Assembly: GCA_947496465.1 (NCBI GenBank)
Contig: CANMCX010000003.1
Coordinates: 248,001-312,000, forward strand
Length of the DNA: 64,000 nucleotides
Direction: 5' to 3'
DNA from: Marinifilum_A sediminis
GTDB lineage: Bacteria > Bacteroidota > Bacteroidia > Bacteroidales > Marinifilaceae
A program made the position numbers and the translations under genes. Shown one piece after another: positions 1 to 8,156 of this stretch. How positions within the stretch are numbered: the first letter of the stretch is position 1; each line of letters opens with the position of its first letter. The notes under the pieces are model-generated. The model ran no database searches. It had not been told where the DNA came from and saw only the letters and a list, made by a program, of their open reading frames with translations.

Positions 1-1
1 A

Positions 2-142
2 CCAATTGTTATTTTGGCTTATAAAGTGGCAAAATATAAAGTGGGAGATAAGTTCAAATTAGGTGTGTTTTTATTACGATTTGCTATTCTTACAGGCATT
101 TCCTACGCTTTTGTAGTGAATTATATCGTCAATAAACTATGA
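2..142 (+). CDS. C-terminal end of a membrane protein (partial)
   Basis: An open frame enters from the left edge and stops with TGA at 140-142, giving about 46 residues. It has a short basic loop followed by a hydrophobic segment (LLRFAILTGISYAFVVNYIV), so it looks like the last transmembrane helix of an integral membrane protein. In Bacteroidota, maf often lies just after a UbiA-type geranylgeranylglycerol-phosphate geranylgeranyltransferase gene, and this tail would suit that. That identity is a guess from context; the visible part is too short to assign. The stop is 62 bases before maf. Confidence 0.5.
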   Translation, partial: PIVILAYKVAKYKVGDKFKLGVFLLRFAILTGISYAFVVNYIVNKL

Positions 143-204
143 TATAAGAATATGTTGGATGTAGAAGGCATTATTATTTTAAATATTTAATTAATAAAAA
201 AGAC

Positions 205-783
205 ATGTTGAATAATCTGAAAGATTATCAATTAATATTAGCATCTCAATCTCCTCGACGTCATCAAATGTTAAAGGAATTGGGATTATCGTTCGAATTA
301 AAAACCAAAGATGTAGAGGAGGTGTATCCTGACGGATTAACTCCTGAGGAAATTCCAGTTTACCTTGCCGAATTAAAGGGCAAGGCTTTTAAGGAAGATG
401 TTGTATCGAATGAATTGGTGATAACGGCTGATACAATTGTGTGCATTGACGATTGGATTTTGGGTAAGCCAAAAGATAGAAATGATGCCGTAAAAATGTT
501 GCGAGCTTTATCAGGAAGAGCGCACCAGGTGATTAGTGGAGTTTGCTTAATGAGTAAAGAAAAAAAGGTGAGTTTTGCCACAACCACTAATGTGCATTTT
601 AAGATATTATCCGAAGAGGAGATCAATTACTATATCGACAACTATAAACCTTTTGATAAAGCTGGTGCATATGGCATCCAGGAGTGGATTGGTTTTATTG
701 GTATTGATGGAATTGAAGGATCGTACTTTAACGTGGTAGGATTGCCAATTCAGCGTTTATATCAGGAACTTAGTGAGTTTTAA
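205..783 (+). CDS. maf: Maf family nucleotide pyrophosphatase
   Basis: 192 residues, normal for Maf/YhdE-type proteins. These cytoplasmic enzymes hydrolyse non-canonical or modified nucleoside triphosphates (dTTP/UTP type) to the monophosphate. The N-terminal signature LASQSPRRHQML is present at about residues 12-23, and the later motifs TADTIVCIDDWILGKP and YGIQEWIG match the family's metal and substrate-binding blocks. The start is the first ATG after an A-rich stretch (TTAATAAAAAAGAC); there is no strong Shine-Dalgarno, as usual in this phylum. The gene sits 34 bases before the S46 peptidase and may be co-transcribed with it. Confidence 0.93.
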   Translation: MLNNLKDYQLILASQSPRRHQMLKELGLSFELKTKDVEEVYPDGLTPEEIPVYLAELKGKAFKEDVVSNELVITADTIVCIDDWILGKPKDRNDAVKMLRALSGRAHQVISGVCLMSKEKKVSFATTTNVHFKILSEEEINYYIDNYKPFDKAGAYGIQEWIGFIGIDGIEGSYFNVVGLPIQRLYQELSEF

Positions 784-817
784 GATTAAAGAATTACTTA
801 AACAACATATAGATAAA

Positions 818-3004
818 ATGAAGAGAAAATTGGGTTTACTTCTTATGGCAGTAGTACTGTTTGTGGGAGGTCAGGTAAAAGCAGATGAGGGAATGTGGAT
901 TCCTATGCTTTTAAAAAAGTACAATATTGAAGACATGCAAAAAGCAGGTTTCAAATTAACGGCGGATGATATTTACGATATCAACAAAGCTTGTTTGAAA
1001 GATGCTGTTATTGGGTTGGGACGCGAAGGAAGACCTTTTCGCCACTTCTGTACAGGAGAATTGATCTCAGATAAGGGATTGATAGTAACAAATCACCACT
1101 GTGGGTATGGTGCAATTCAGAATCATTCAACACTTGAGAACGATTACTTAAAGGACGGATTCTGGGCTATGAATCAAAAAGAAGAATTGGTAAATGAAGG
1201 TATTACAGCTTCGTTTTTAATTCGTATGGATGATGTGACAGCACAAGTTTTAGATAGTATTACTGATGAAACAAAAGAAGCTGATCGTGAAAAAATGATC
1301 CGTAAGCACATCAAGAAAATTGTTGAAGCTGCGGAAAAAGATTCACACTATAGAGCAAGTGTGAAGCCATTCTTCAATGGAAATCAGTATTTCTTGTCGG
1401 TATATGAAATTTTTAAAGATGTTCGATTAGTAGGCGCTCCTCCATCAGCTATTGGAAAATTTGGTGGTGATACCGATAACTGGATGTGGCCACGTCATAC
1501 TGGTGATTTTTCAATGTTTAGAATTTATGCAGACAAGGATAATAAGCCGGCATCATATTCAAATGATAATGTGCCAATGCAGCCAAAGCAATCCTTTAAA
1601 ATTTCTTTAAAAGGTGTCGATCAAGGTGATTTTACGATGGTTTTTGGATATCCAGGAACAACAACAGAATATCTAACTTCTCATGCTTTAAAAATGATGA
1701 CTGAGGTGGATAATCCTCACAAGATCAAAATTAGAACTAAGAAATTGGATTTAATGAGAGCAGATATGGATGCTTCTCCATTGGTAAGAATTCAATATTC
1801 TGCAAAATATGCTGGAGTTGCAAACTCTTGGAAAAGATGGCAAGGTGAAATTAAAGGTCTTCGTAGGTTGAATGCCATCGAGAAAAAGCAAGAATTAGAA
1901 GCTCAGTTTGAAAAATGGGCGAATTCACAGCCGGAACTTAAGAAGAAATATGCCGGAATTTTGAAAGAAATGGAAGGCTTATACAAGGAGTTAGCTCCTA
2001 TCAGTCTAGCGAGAGATTATGCCCTTGAAGCTGGATTTAGAGGTGCTGAAGCAGTTGATTTTGCTGAAAAATTTAAATCATTAGCTCAACTAACAAAGAA
2101 GGATGTTGATCAGGTGGCTGGAAAAGTTGATGACCTTAAAAAAGAAAGCATAAAATTCTTTAAGAATTATAATCTGCCAACTGATAGAAAGCTACTTGCT
2201 GCTACTTTAAAGATGTATAGTGATAATTTAGAGGACAAGTATCTACCTAAGGAGATTATTACGATTAGAGATAAATACAAAGGCGATTTTGAAGCTTACG
2301 CGACAAAAGCTTTGGATAAATCGTTTTTTGCTGATCAGAACAAGCTAGAGAATTTATTGGCAAACTATAAGTTGTCAATGGGCAAGAAGCTGACTAAGGA
2401 TCCTATTTATGTATTAGCTAATAGTATTAGATTCTTTTATGAGTCTGAAATTGCTCCTGTTTATGGAAAGTTAAATGCTAAGACAGTAAAACTACAGCGT
2501 AATTATATGGCTGGTTTAATGGAGATGCAACCAGAAAAAGTGTTTTACCCTGATGCGAATTCTACTTTTAGAGTTCATTATGGAAAAGTATCTGGTTATA
2601 AGGCTAGAAATGCTGTAAATTATGAACATTACACTACTCTTGAAGGAATAATAGAGAAAGACAATCCTGAAATTTTTGATTATGATGTTCCTCAAAAGTT
2701 GAGAGATTTGTATCATGAAAAAGATTTTGGAATGTATGCCAACAAAGCGGGTGAAATGCCAGTTTGTTTTGCTGCAACAAATCACACCACAGGAGGAAAC
2801 TCTGGTAGTCCGGTACTTAATGCGAATGGTGAACTTATTGGTTTAAATTTCGACCGTGCCTGGGAAGGAGTAATGTCAGACCTGATGTATGATGCGGAAA
2901 TCTGTCGTAACGTTTCTCTGGATATTCGTTACGTACTTTTTATCGTAGATAAATTTGCTGGCGCAGGATATTTATTAGATGAAATGAATATTGTTAAAGA
3001 ATAA
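818..3004 (+). CDS. S46 family dipeptidyl peptidase, DPP11-like (Asp/Glu-specific type)
   Basis: 728 residues from the ATG at 818. This start is preferred over the in-frame ATG at 773 because it begins a clean signal peptide (MKRKLGLLLMAVVLFVGGQVKAD) and avoids overlap with maf. S46 enzymes are periplasmic or exported serine exopeptidases that release dipeptides. The chymotrypsin-like triad regions are visible: TNHHCGYG (His), GGDTDNWMWPRH (Asp) and TGGNSGSPV (Ser). Eighteen residues after the catalytic Ser is Arg (in LNFDRAWEG). In this family Arg at that place marks DPP11 (acidic P1), whereas DPP7 has Gly (FDGNWE). The enzyme should supply dipeptides to the amino-acid catabolism encoded further along. 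A strong terminator follows. Confidence 0.93.
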   Translation: MKRKLGLLLMAVVLFVGGQVKADEGMWIPMLLKKYNIEDMQKAGFKLTADDIYDINKACLKDAVIGLGREGRPFRHFCTGELISDKGLIVTNHHCGYGAIQNHSTLENDYLKDGFWAMNQKEELVNEGITASFLIRMDDVTAQVLDSITDETKEADREKMIRKHIKKIVEAAEKDSHYRASVKPFFNGNQYFLSVYEIFKDVRLVGAPPSAIGKFGGDTDNWMWPRHTGDFSMFRIYADKDNKPASYSNDNVPMQPKQSFKISLKGVDQGDFTMVFGYPGTTTEYLTSHALKMMTEVDNPHKIKIRTKKLDLMRADMDASPLVRIQYSAKYAGVANSWKRWQGEIKGLRRLNAIEKKQELEAQFEKWANSQPELKKKYAGILKEMEGLYKELAPISLARDYALEAGFRGAEAVDFAEKFKSLAQLTKKDVDQVAGKVDDLKKESIKFFKNYNLPTDRKLLAATLKMYSDNLEDKYLPKEIITIRDKYKGDFEAYATKALDKSFFADQNKLENLLANYKLSMGKKLTKDPIYVLANSIRFFYESEIAPVYGKLNAKTVKLQRNYMAGLMEMQPEKVFYPDANSTFRVHYGKVSGYKARNAVNYEHYTTLEGIIEKDNPEIFDYDVPQKLRDLYHEKDFGMYANKAGEMPVCFAATNHTTGGNSGSPVLNANGELIGLNFDRAWEGVMSDLMYDAEICRNVSLDIRYVLFIVDKFAGAGYLLDEMNIVKE

Positions 3005-3022
3005 GCTTTAAAAATATGATAT

Positions 3023-3060
3023 AAAAAAAAGGAATTACCCTGATGGTAATTCCTTTTTTT
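3023..3060 (+). terminator. Intrinsic terminator after the S46 peptidase
   Basis: Perfect 9-bp stem GGAATTACC (3031-3039) with GGTAATTCC (3045-3053), 5-nt loop, followed by a run of T and preceded by a run of A. It could stop transcription in both directions. Confidence 0.9.
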
Positions 3061-3223
3061 ATATTGATAATTAAACAGATTTTAAAAGAAAATTAAAGTT
3101 GATGTTGTTTGTTGTCTAATCTTCGATCTGCCCTTTAAAGATAACAATACAAGTCGATTTTTAATGTTTTTCGATCACTATAATACATCTATTATTTCTA
3201 TGTAATCATCAATAATAATGCAA

Positions 3224-4039
3224 CTAGCTGCATGGTAGATAGTAATCTTTTAATGGATTTATAAATAAAATTGGATTTTTCTTCTTGAGCAGGTACCTTT
3301 TTATCTCTCCAGGACCAAAATTGTTACCATACCAATCATTATTACCATGTGAAAGCAATAAAATTAGATCAGACTGGAACTTCTCCGAAAACAGAAAAGA
3401 CACTTCTTTAATTCTCTTACTTTTCGATGATGTTTTAACTATTTTATAATCGAAGCTAAATTGCTCGTACATTTTCTTGGTAAAAAGCAAAGTGGCTTTT
3501 ATTTTTCTTAGAATTGATTCATTCTTCTCTTTTGGAACTATTAAATGGATTACAGCTTGATTAAAACGACCAAAATAGCTTGCCCAAATCATCTTTTCTT
3601 TGGTTTCTTTTTTGTAATCTACTGGTACAATAATATTCTTTAAATCACAATCTAAAGAGGTGTGTTCACCTATAATAAAACTGGGCACTTTAGCTTTATA
3701 AAGTAATTTGAAAATAGGGTTTCTCCTAAAAAATCCCGATAAGTTTTTTGATGGGAATTCACTCACAATAAAGACTACATCGAGTAACTTAATTGTATTA
3801 TTAGGTTCTTTCTCTATCCTTCCAAGTTCAATTTCCTTGTATGCAATAGAATTCGTATTAAATTGTTTTATTAGCTGATCTAAATTGAAATCAATAGGTT
3901 TACTATTAGTGGAAAGCATATTTGCAATAGCTATTTCAGCCTTGAAAATGTGTGCCAATTTAAATGCATATTTAATTGCACCTGTTAAGTGTTTATAATC
4001 TTGAATTAAAACGAGTATATGTGGAGTTTTTTTGCTCAT
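3224..4039 (-). CDS. Universal stress protein family protein
   Basis: 271 residues, the length of a tandem (two-domain) UspA protein. The N-terminus HILVLIQDYKHLTGAIKYAFKLAHIFKAEI has the beta-strand/helix opening typical of Usp domains. The C-terminal half ends in LILLLSHGNNDWYGNNFGPGEIKRYLLKKKNPILFIN, which corresponds to the usual last strand and loop. The canonical ATP-binding GxxG-x9-G(S/T) is not clearly preserved (NNDWYGNNFGPG is the nearest), so nucleotide binding is uncertain. It is a single gene facing away from the hydrogenase operon, with about 310 bases between the two start codons. The target of such proteins is usually unknown. Confidence 0.7.
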   Translation of the reverse strand: MSKKTPHILVLIQDYKHLTGAIKYAFKLAHIFKAEIAIANMLSTNSKPIDFNLDQLIKQFNTNSIAYKEIELGRIEKEPNNTIKLLDVVFIVSEFPSKNLSGFFRRNPIFKLLYKAKVPSFIIGEHTSLDCDLKNIIVPVDYKKETKEKMIWASYFGRFNQAVIHLIVPKEKNESILRKIKATLLFTKKMYEQFSFDYKIVKTSSKSKRIKEVSFLFSEKFQSDLILLLSHGNNDWYGNNFGPGEIKRYLLKKKNPILFINPLKDYYLPCS

Positions 4040-4320
4040 TAATAAAGAAATAAAGTGCTATTAATTAAAGTGGTTTACTTTTAACGAATATAGTTAAAAA
4101 TACTGTTTTGATTTAAAAGATTTACTATTTGAAAGTATCAATAAATCTGAATTATTTCCTAGTCTTACTTATAACATGTCCAAACATTATTTTTATTTAG
4201 AATCTATAGTTAAAACAACGTTATTTAGACTAAATATTTATTTATAGCATTTGCCTCTATTCCTTTATATATCATTTATTAATCTACCTCAATTTCTTAT
4301 CTTAGTGCCACATAAAAGAG

Positions 4321-4334
4321 TGTTTAGATAAACA
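4321..4334. promoter_or_regulatory. Perfect 14-bp palindrome upstream of the hydrogenase operon
   Basis: TGTTTAGATAAACA is a perfect inverted repeat (TGTTTA-GA-TAAACA) lying 17 bases before the ATG of the first operon gene. It could be an operator. It does not match the Rex or Fnr consensus that I know. The rest of the 312-base gap 4040-4351 between two divergent genes is A+T-rich and shows no convincing -7 TANNTTTG element to me. Confidence 0.35.
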
Positions 4335-4351
4335 TAATTTAATACTGCGAT

Positions 4352-4699
4352 ATGGTGAAAGTGGCAGATGTAGTTGATAAACTTAATGCACGTGTTATTT
4401 GTGGAGAGAGTGATTTGAATAAGGAAGTTCAGTTTGGATTTGCGTCGGACTTAATGAGTGATGTACTTACTATAGATACAGAAAATCTTCTTTTAATTAC
4501 AGGTTTAAATAACCTACAAACCATCCGAACTTCAGAAATGTCTGATATCTCTTTCATTTTGTTTGTTAGAGATAAAAAGGTTTCGCAAGAAATGAAGGAA
4601 TTGGCTTGTGAGAATGAAATCACTTTAATTGAGTGTGGTTATTCAATGTTTAGAGCTTGTTCAGCTCTTTGTGATTTAGGATTAAATCCGGTTTACTAA
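4352..4699 (+). CDS. DRTGG-like domain protein (hydrogenase cluster, copy 1)
   Basis: 115 residues. The sequence KVADVVDKLNARVICGESDLNKEVQFGFASDLMSDVL matches the small alpha/beta DRTGG-type domain found as stand-alone proteins beside [FeFe] hydrogenase operons, and as a regulatory domain in some phosphotransacetylases and CBS proteins. A second, related protein is encoded at 6504-6839; both open with (K)V-x-D-[IV]-V-x-K-L and share the block SDLxSDV. The biochemical function of these domains is unknown; ligand binding or signalling is presumed. It is the first gene of a tightly packed operon and is followed 10 bases later by the HATPase gene. Confidence 0.75.
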   Translation: MVKVADVVDKLNARVICGESDLNKEVQFGFASDLMSDVLTIDTENLLLITGLNNLQTIRTSEMSDISFILFVRDKKVSQEMKELACENEITLIECGYSMFRACSALCDLGLNPVY

Positions 4700-4709
4700 A
4701 AAAGGGGGA

Positions 4710-5123
4710 ATGGAATTTAAATTTGAAATTGAAGGAGGAAATTTTTCCAAGGCAGGTACAGCATCTAGCGGGGTGAAAAAAATCCTGAAGCAGTTAAATG
4801 TGAATCCAAAAATTATTAAAAGAACAGTTGTTTCTTTGTATGAAGCTGAAGTTAATGTTGTTGCTCATGCTTTTGATGGTACAATGTACGTGGAAATTGA
4901 ACCTGATAAAGTAATTGTTCGCATTGAGGATAATGGTCCGGGTATTCCTGATATCGATCAGGCAATGCAGGAAGGTTATTCTACTGCAACACCAAAGGTT
5001 CGCGAGATGGGATTTGGTGCAGGAATGGGCTTGCCAAATATTAAGCGAAACTCTGATCATATGAATATTACCAGTAAGGTTGATGTTGGAACCAAGGTTG
5101 AATTAATTAACTATTTGAAATAG
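4710..5123 (+). CDS. RsbW-like ATP-binding protein (anti-sigma regulatory kinase type)
   Basis: 137 residues forming one HATPase_c domain. The N box is seen in LYEAEVNVVAHAFDG (helix with E and N), the G1 box in VRIEDNGPGIPD and the G2 region in MGFGAGMGLPNIKRNSD. There is no dimerisation/phosphoacceptor histidine domain, so it resembles RsbW/SpoIIAB serine kinases rather than a sensor histidine kinase. The gene begins after a GGGGGA-rich stretch (AAAAAAGGGGGA) and is separated by three bases from the GTG/ATG region of the sensory hydrogenase gene. Within this cassette it is a plausible output partner of the hydrogenase, but its protein substrate is not visible here. Confidence 0.85.
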   Translation: MEFKFEIEGGNFSKAGTASSGVKKILKQLNVNPKIIKRTVVSLYEAEVNVVAHAFDGTMYVEIEPDKVIVRIEDNGPGIPDIDQAMQEGYSTATPKVREMGFGAGMGLPNIKRNSDHMNITSKVDVGTKVELINYLK

Positions 5124-5129
5124 TTTGTG

Positions 5130-6497
5130 ATGGAAAAGGTTCATTTTTATCATGCGTTAAAGGTTGTGGATGAGGTGTGTATTGGATGTACACACTGTAT
5201 GAATGTATGTCCAACATCTGCGATTCGTGTGAAGAATGGAACTGCTAACATCAATAAAAATGCTTGTGTTGATTGTGGAGAATGTTTAAAGGCTTGTCCG
5301 GTAAATGCAATCATTGTAGAGCAAGATGACTTTACCCAGATCTTTAATTATAAGCAAAGAGTCGCTTTATTACCTACTGTTCTTTTGGGGCAGTTTCCTG
5401 ATGGTGTTTCTGAAGTTCAGGTTTATGAAGAGATAAAAGAGTTGGGGTTTACTCATGTGTATGAAGTGGACGGTGCAGTTGGAGTACTTTCTGATGCTAC
5501 AAAAAAATACATGCATAAACACAATCAGGAAAGACCGTTTATATCAAGTTTCTGCCCAGCAATTGTCCGATTGATTCAGGTCAAATTCCCAGCTTTGGTG
5601 GATAATATTATTCAGTTGAAGCCGGTAATTGATATTTCTGCTCAGTTTTATCGTAAGAAATTACAAGATAAAGGATTTACCAAAAATGAAATTGGAATTT
5701 TCTATGTGACTCCTTGTGCTGCAAAAATTGCTGCGGTAAAAAGTCCGGTTGGAGAAGAACAATCGTTGATAGATGGAGTGATTAATATGGATTTCATTTA
5801 CAATAAGGTTCTTTTAAGCATCAAACAAAATAAAAAAGAGACCAAAAAATATCCCGAAAATATCCATATGTCGAGAAGAAGTATTGGCTGGACCTTAACC
5901 AATGGTGAAGCTTCTCAATATTCTGGAAGATGTTTGGCTATTGATGAAATTCACAATGTAATTGAAGTTCTTGAAAAGTTAGAGAACGAAGAAATTACAG
6001 ATGTGGATTTTTTGGAATTAAGAGCATGTGATCATTCTTGCACGGGAGGCGTCTTAACTACTGAAAATAGATTTCTGGCTATTGAGCGTTTGAGAAAAAG
6101 AGCAGCTTGGTATCACCGAAATAAACCAGTTGTTCTTGAAGAAAAGGAAATAGAAAGGTTTAGACCTTACCTAATGGAAAATATATCGATTAATAAAGTT
6201 GAACCACGATCAATATTGAGTTTAGATTCTGATATGATGGTGGCGATGCAAAAGATGAAGAAGATTAATCGAATTATGAAAGTATTACCACAAATAGATT
6301 GTGGCGCATGTGGAGCTCCACGCTGTCAGGCTTTGGCTGAAGATGTTGTTCAGGGTAAAGCAAAAATGACTCAGTGCGTTTTCCTACAAAAGATGTTAAC
6401 CAAAGAAGGTTTAATATCACCACTGGAATCATTCGATATTTCAGAGAATACCTGGGGAAAAAGAAGATTTGAAAAAAAGAATTTAAACGATCATTAA
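5130..6497 (+). CDS. Putative sensory [FeFe] hydrogenase (HydS-type, group C/D)
   Basis: 455 residues from the ATG at 5130 (a GTG at 5127 is also in frame). Domains in order: two [4Fe-4S] ferredoxin motifs (CIGCTHCMNVC at 17-27, CVDCGECLKAC at 46-56), an H-cluster domain, and a C-terminal 4Fe-4S motif Cx2Cx4Cx16C (Cys 391, 394, 399, 416). The four H-cluster Cys are present: 142 (SSFCPA), 196 (VTPCAAK), 300 and 304 (ELRACDHSC). Differences from catalytic enzymes are clear: the proton-transfer Cys of TSCCP is Phe141, the Met of the L2 motif is Thr, and the GGG after L3 is lost. Such proteins are regarded as H2 or redox sensors; the terminal iron-sulfur motif agrees with what I recall for group D. 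It lies amid signalling genes and just upstream of hydBAC. Confidence 0.88.
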   Translation: MEKVHFYHALKVVDEVCIGCTHCMNVCPTSAIRVKNGTANINKNACVDCGECLKACPVNAIIVEQDDFTQIFNYKQRVALLPTVLLGQFPDGVSEVQVYEEIKELGFTHVYEVDGAVGVLSDATKKYMHKHNQERPFISSFCPAIVRLIQVKFPALVDNIIQLKPVIDISAQFYRKKLQDKGFTKNEIGIFYVTPCAAKIAAVKSPVGEEQSLIDGVINMDFIYNKVLLSIKQNKKETKKYPENIHMSRRSIGWTLTNGEASQYSGRCLAIDEIHNVIEVLEKLENEEITDVDFLELRACDHSCTGGVLTTENRFLAIERLRKRAAWYHRNKPVVLEEKEIERFRPYLMENISINKVEPRSILSLDSDMMVAMQKMKKINRIMKVLPQIDCGACGAPRCQALAEDVVQGKAKMTQCVFLQKMLTKEGLISPLESFDISENTWGKRRFEKKNLNDH

Positions 6498-6503
6498 GAT
6501 ACA

Positions 6504-6839
6504 ATGAAAGTAAAAGATATAGTTGAAAAGTTAGGCTTGAAAGTTTGCAGTGGCGAACAAGGATTAGATCGTGAGATTGAAGGTGGATATACATCTGATC
6601 TTTTGAGTGATGTTATGGGAAATGCTGATGAAAACCATGTTTGGGTGACTTTGCAAACTCATAAAAACATTATGGCGATTGCCTCACTAAAGGAGTTGGC
6701 TGCTATTGTTTTGGTAAAAGGATATGAACCAGAGGTCGATGCTGCAGAGCAAAGCAACGAGGAAGGAATTCCTATTCTATCATCAGAAGAAGAGGCTTTT
6801 GAACTAACTGGAAAGTTATACGAATTGATTAAAGCTTAG
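6504..6839 (+). CDS. DRTGG-like domain protein (hydrogenase cluster, copy 2)
   Basis: 111 residues, paralogous to the protein at 4352-4699: MKVKDIVEKLGLKVCSGEQGLDREIEGGYTSDLLSDVM has the same opening and the same SDLxSDVM block. The later AAIVLVKGYEPE strand and the IPILSSEEEAFELTGKLYEL helix are also typical of DRTGG-type small domains. It lies 6 bases after the sensory hydrogenase and 7 bases before the PHP gene, so the genes are surely co-transcribed. Two diverged copies in one operon suggest that they may form a heterodimer or bind different partners, which is inference. Confidence 0.75.
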   Translation: MKVKDIVEKLGLKVCSGEQGLDREIEGGYTSDLLSDVMGNADENHVWVTLQTHKNIMAIASLKELAAIVLVKGYEPEVDAAEQSNEEGIPILSSEEEAFELTGKLYELIKA

Positions 6840-6846
6840 TAAGAGA

Positions 6847-7590
6847 ATGAAAAAATTCCGGGCAGATTTGCATACGCATACTGTTTTATCTCCCTGTGGT
6901 GATTTGGAGATGAGTCCGGTAAATATTGTTCGAATAGCTAAGGAACGTGGTATTGACATATTGGGAATAACTGATCACAATTCAACTTTACATGCCCCTT
7001 TAATTAAAGATTTGGCAGCAAAGGAAGGAATTATGGTTTTGATGGGAGCAGAGGTGACAACCAAGGAAGAAGTCCATTGTTTGTGTTTTTTCGAGAATGA
7101 AGAGCAATTGACAGTTTTCCAGCAATACCTTGATCAGCATTTGCCAAAAATACCTAACGATTCAAATAGGTTTGGATATCAGGTGGTGGTTAACGAAGAT
7201 GAGGAGATTATTGATGAGGTGGATTGTTTATTGATTTCTGGTTTAAATCAAGGTATTGAAGAGATAGAACAGAAAGTACATTCCTTAAATGGTTTGTTTA
7301 TACCAGCACACATCAATAAAACAATGAATAGTATTATCAGTCAGTTGGGTTTTTTACCGCCCGATTTAAATGTTGATGCTTTGGAAATATCTCTTCACAC
7401 CACAAAGAGTGAGTTTTTAAAAAAGAATAAATATTTGAGCAAATACAACTTTATACAAAGTTCTGATGCTCATTATGTAGATAATATTGGTAATGCTTGG
7501 ACTAATTTCTATATGGAAGAATTAAGTTTTGGAGAGGTAAGCAAAGCATTGAGATCTGAAAATGATCGAAAAATAGAACTAGAAGAATGA
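6847..7590 (+). CDS. PHP domain metal-dependent phosphoesterase
   Basis: 247 residues. The PHP motif I, DLHTHTVLSPCGDLEM (about residues 6-21), motif II, GITDHNSTLHA, a later HINKTMNSI and the C-terminal SSDAHYVDNIG supply the histidines and aspartates of a three-metal site. PHP phosphoesterases of this size act on phosphorylated small molecules or nucleotides; here the substrate is unknown. Small PHP proteins of this kind recur next to [FeFe] hydrogenase operons in Thermotoga and Clostridia. The stop codon overlaps the next start as ATGA, which points to translational coupling with the following HATPase gene. Confidence 0.85.
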   Translation: MKKFRADLHTHTVLSPCGDLEMSPVNIVRIAKERGIDILGITDHNSTLHAPLIKDLAAKEGIMVLMGAEVTTKEEVHCLCFFENEEQLTVFQQYLDQHLPKIPNDSNRFGYQVVVNEDEEIIDEVDCLLISGLNQGIEEIEQKVHSLNGLFIPAHINKTMNSIISQLGFLPPDLNVDALEISLHTTKSEFLKKNKYLSKYNFIQSSDAHYVDNIGNAWTNFYMEELSFGEVSKALRSENDRKIELEE

Positions 7591-8126
7591 AAGATTTGTC
7601 GATGCATATAATGGATATCATCCAAAATTCGGTGAGAGCTGAAGCATCTTTGGTTGAGTTGGAAATTAAAGAGAGTCTAAAGGATGATCTGTTTTCAATA
7701 TCGATTAAGGATGATGGGTTTGGTATGTCTGAAGAGTTATTGGCTAAAGTTACTGATCCTTTTTTTACCACCAGAACTACTCGAAAAGTAGGTTTAGGTT
7801 TGTCTTTGTTAAAACAAAATGCAGAGCAAACAGGAGGAAAAATGGAATTATCATCGGTAGAAGGAGAGGGAACTTGCTTAAAAGCAGTTTTCTCACATTC
7901 GCATTTGGATAGACCTTCATTGGGAGATATTGCCGGTACCATGGTTTTGCTTGTTGGAGCAAACCCGGAAATGGATTTTTTGTATCAACATATTACTGAT
8001 GAAGGTGAATATGTTTTTGATACGAAGGAAGTAAAAGAAGTTTTGGAAGGAGTTTCTGTTTCAGATCCTGAAATTATGAAATATCTGAAAGAAATGATTA
8101 ATGAGAACCTAAACACGTTAATATAA
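7587..8126 (+). CDS. Histidine-kinase-like ATP-binding protein (hydrogenase cluster)
   Basis: 179 residues. The first ~110 form a HATPase_c domain of the sensor-kinase type: IIQNSVRAEAS (N box), IKDDGFGMSEEL (G1), TDPFFTTR (F box) and GLGLSLLKQNAEQTGGKMEL (G2). No phosphoacceptor histidine or transmembrane helix precedes it. The C-terminal ~70 residues are a short extra region of unknown role, with MVLLVGANPEMDFLYQH. It overlaps the PHP stop codon by four bases. Together with the RsbW-like protein it gives this cassette two soluble ATPase/kinase modules without an obvious response regulator. A phosphorelay in response to H2 or redox state is inference. Confidence 0.8.
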   Translation: MKDLSMHIMDIIQNSVRAEASLVELEIKESLKDDLFSISIKDDGFGMSEELLAKVTDPFFTTRTTRKVGLGLSLLKQNAEQTGGKMELSSVEGEGTCLKAVFSHSHLDRPSLGDIAGTMVLLVGANPEMDFLYQHITDEGEYVFDTKEVKEVLEGVSVSDPEIMKYLKEMINENLNTLI

Positions 8127-8156
8127 ATAAATTATAACCTTTAATAATTTGAGATT

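Noticed and set aside
773..818. Earlier ATG (773) for the S46 peptidase
   Set aside because: It overlaps maf, and the signal peptide starts only at the ATG at 818.
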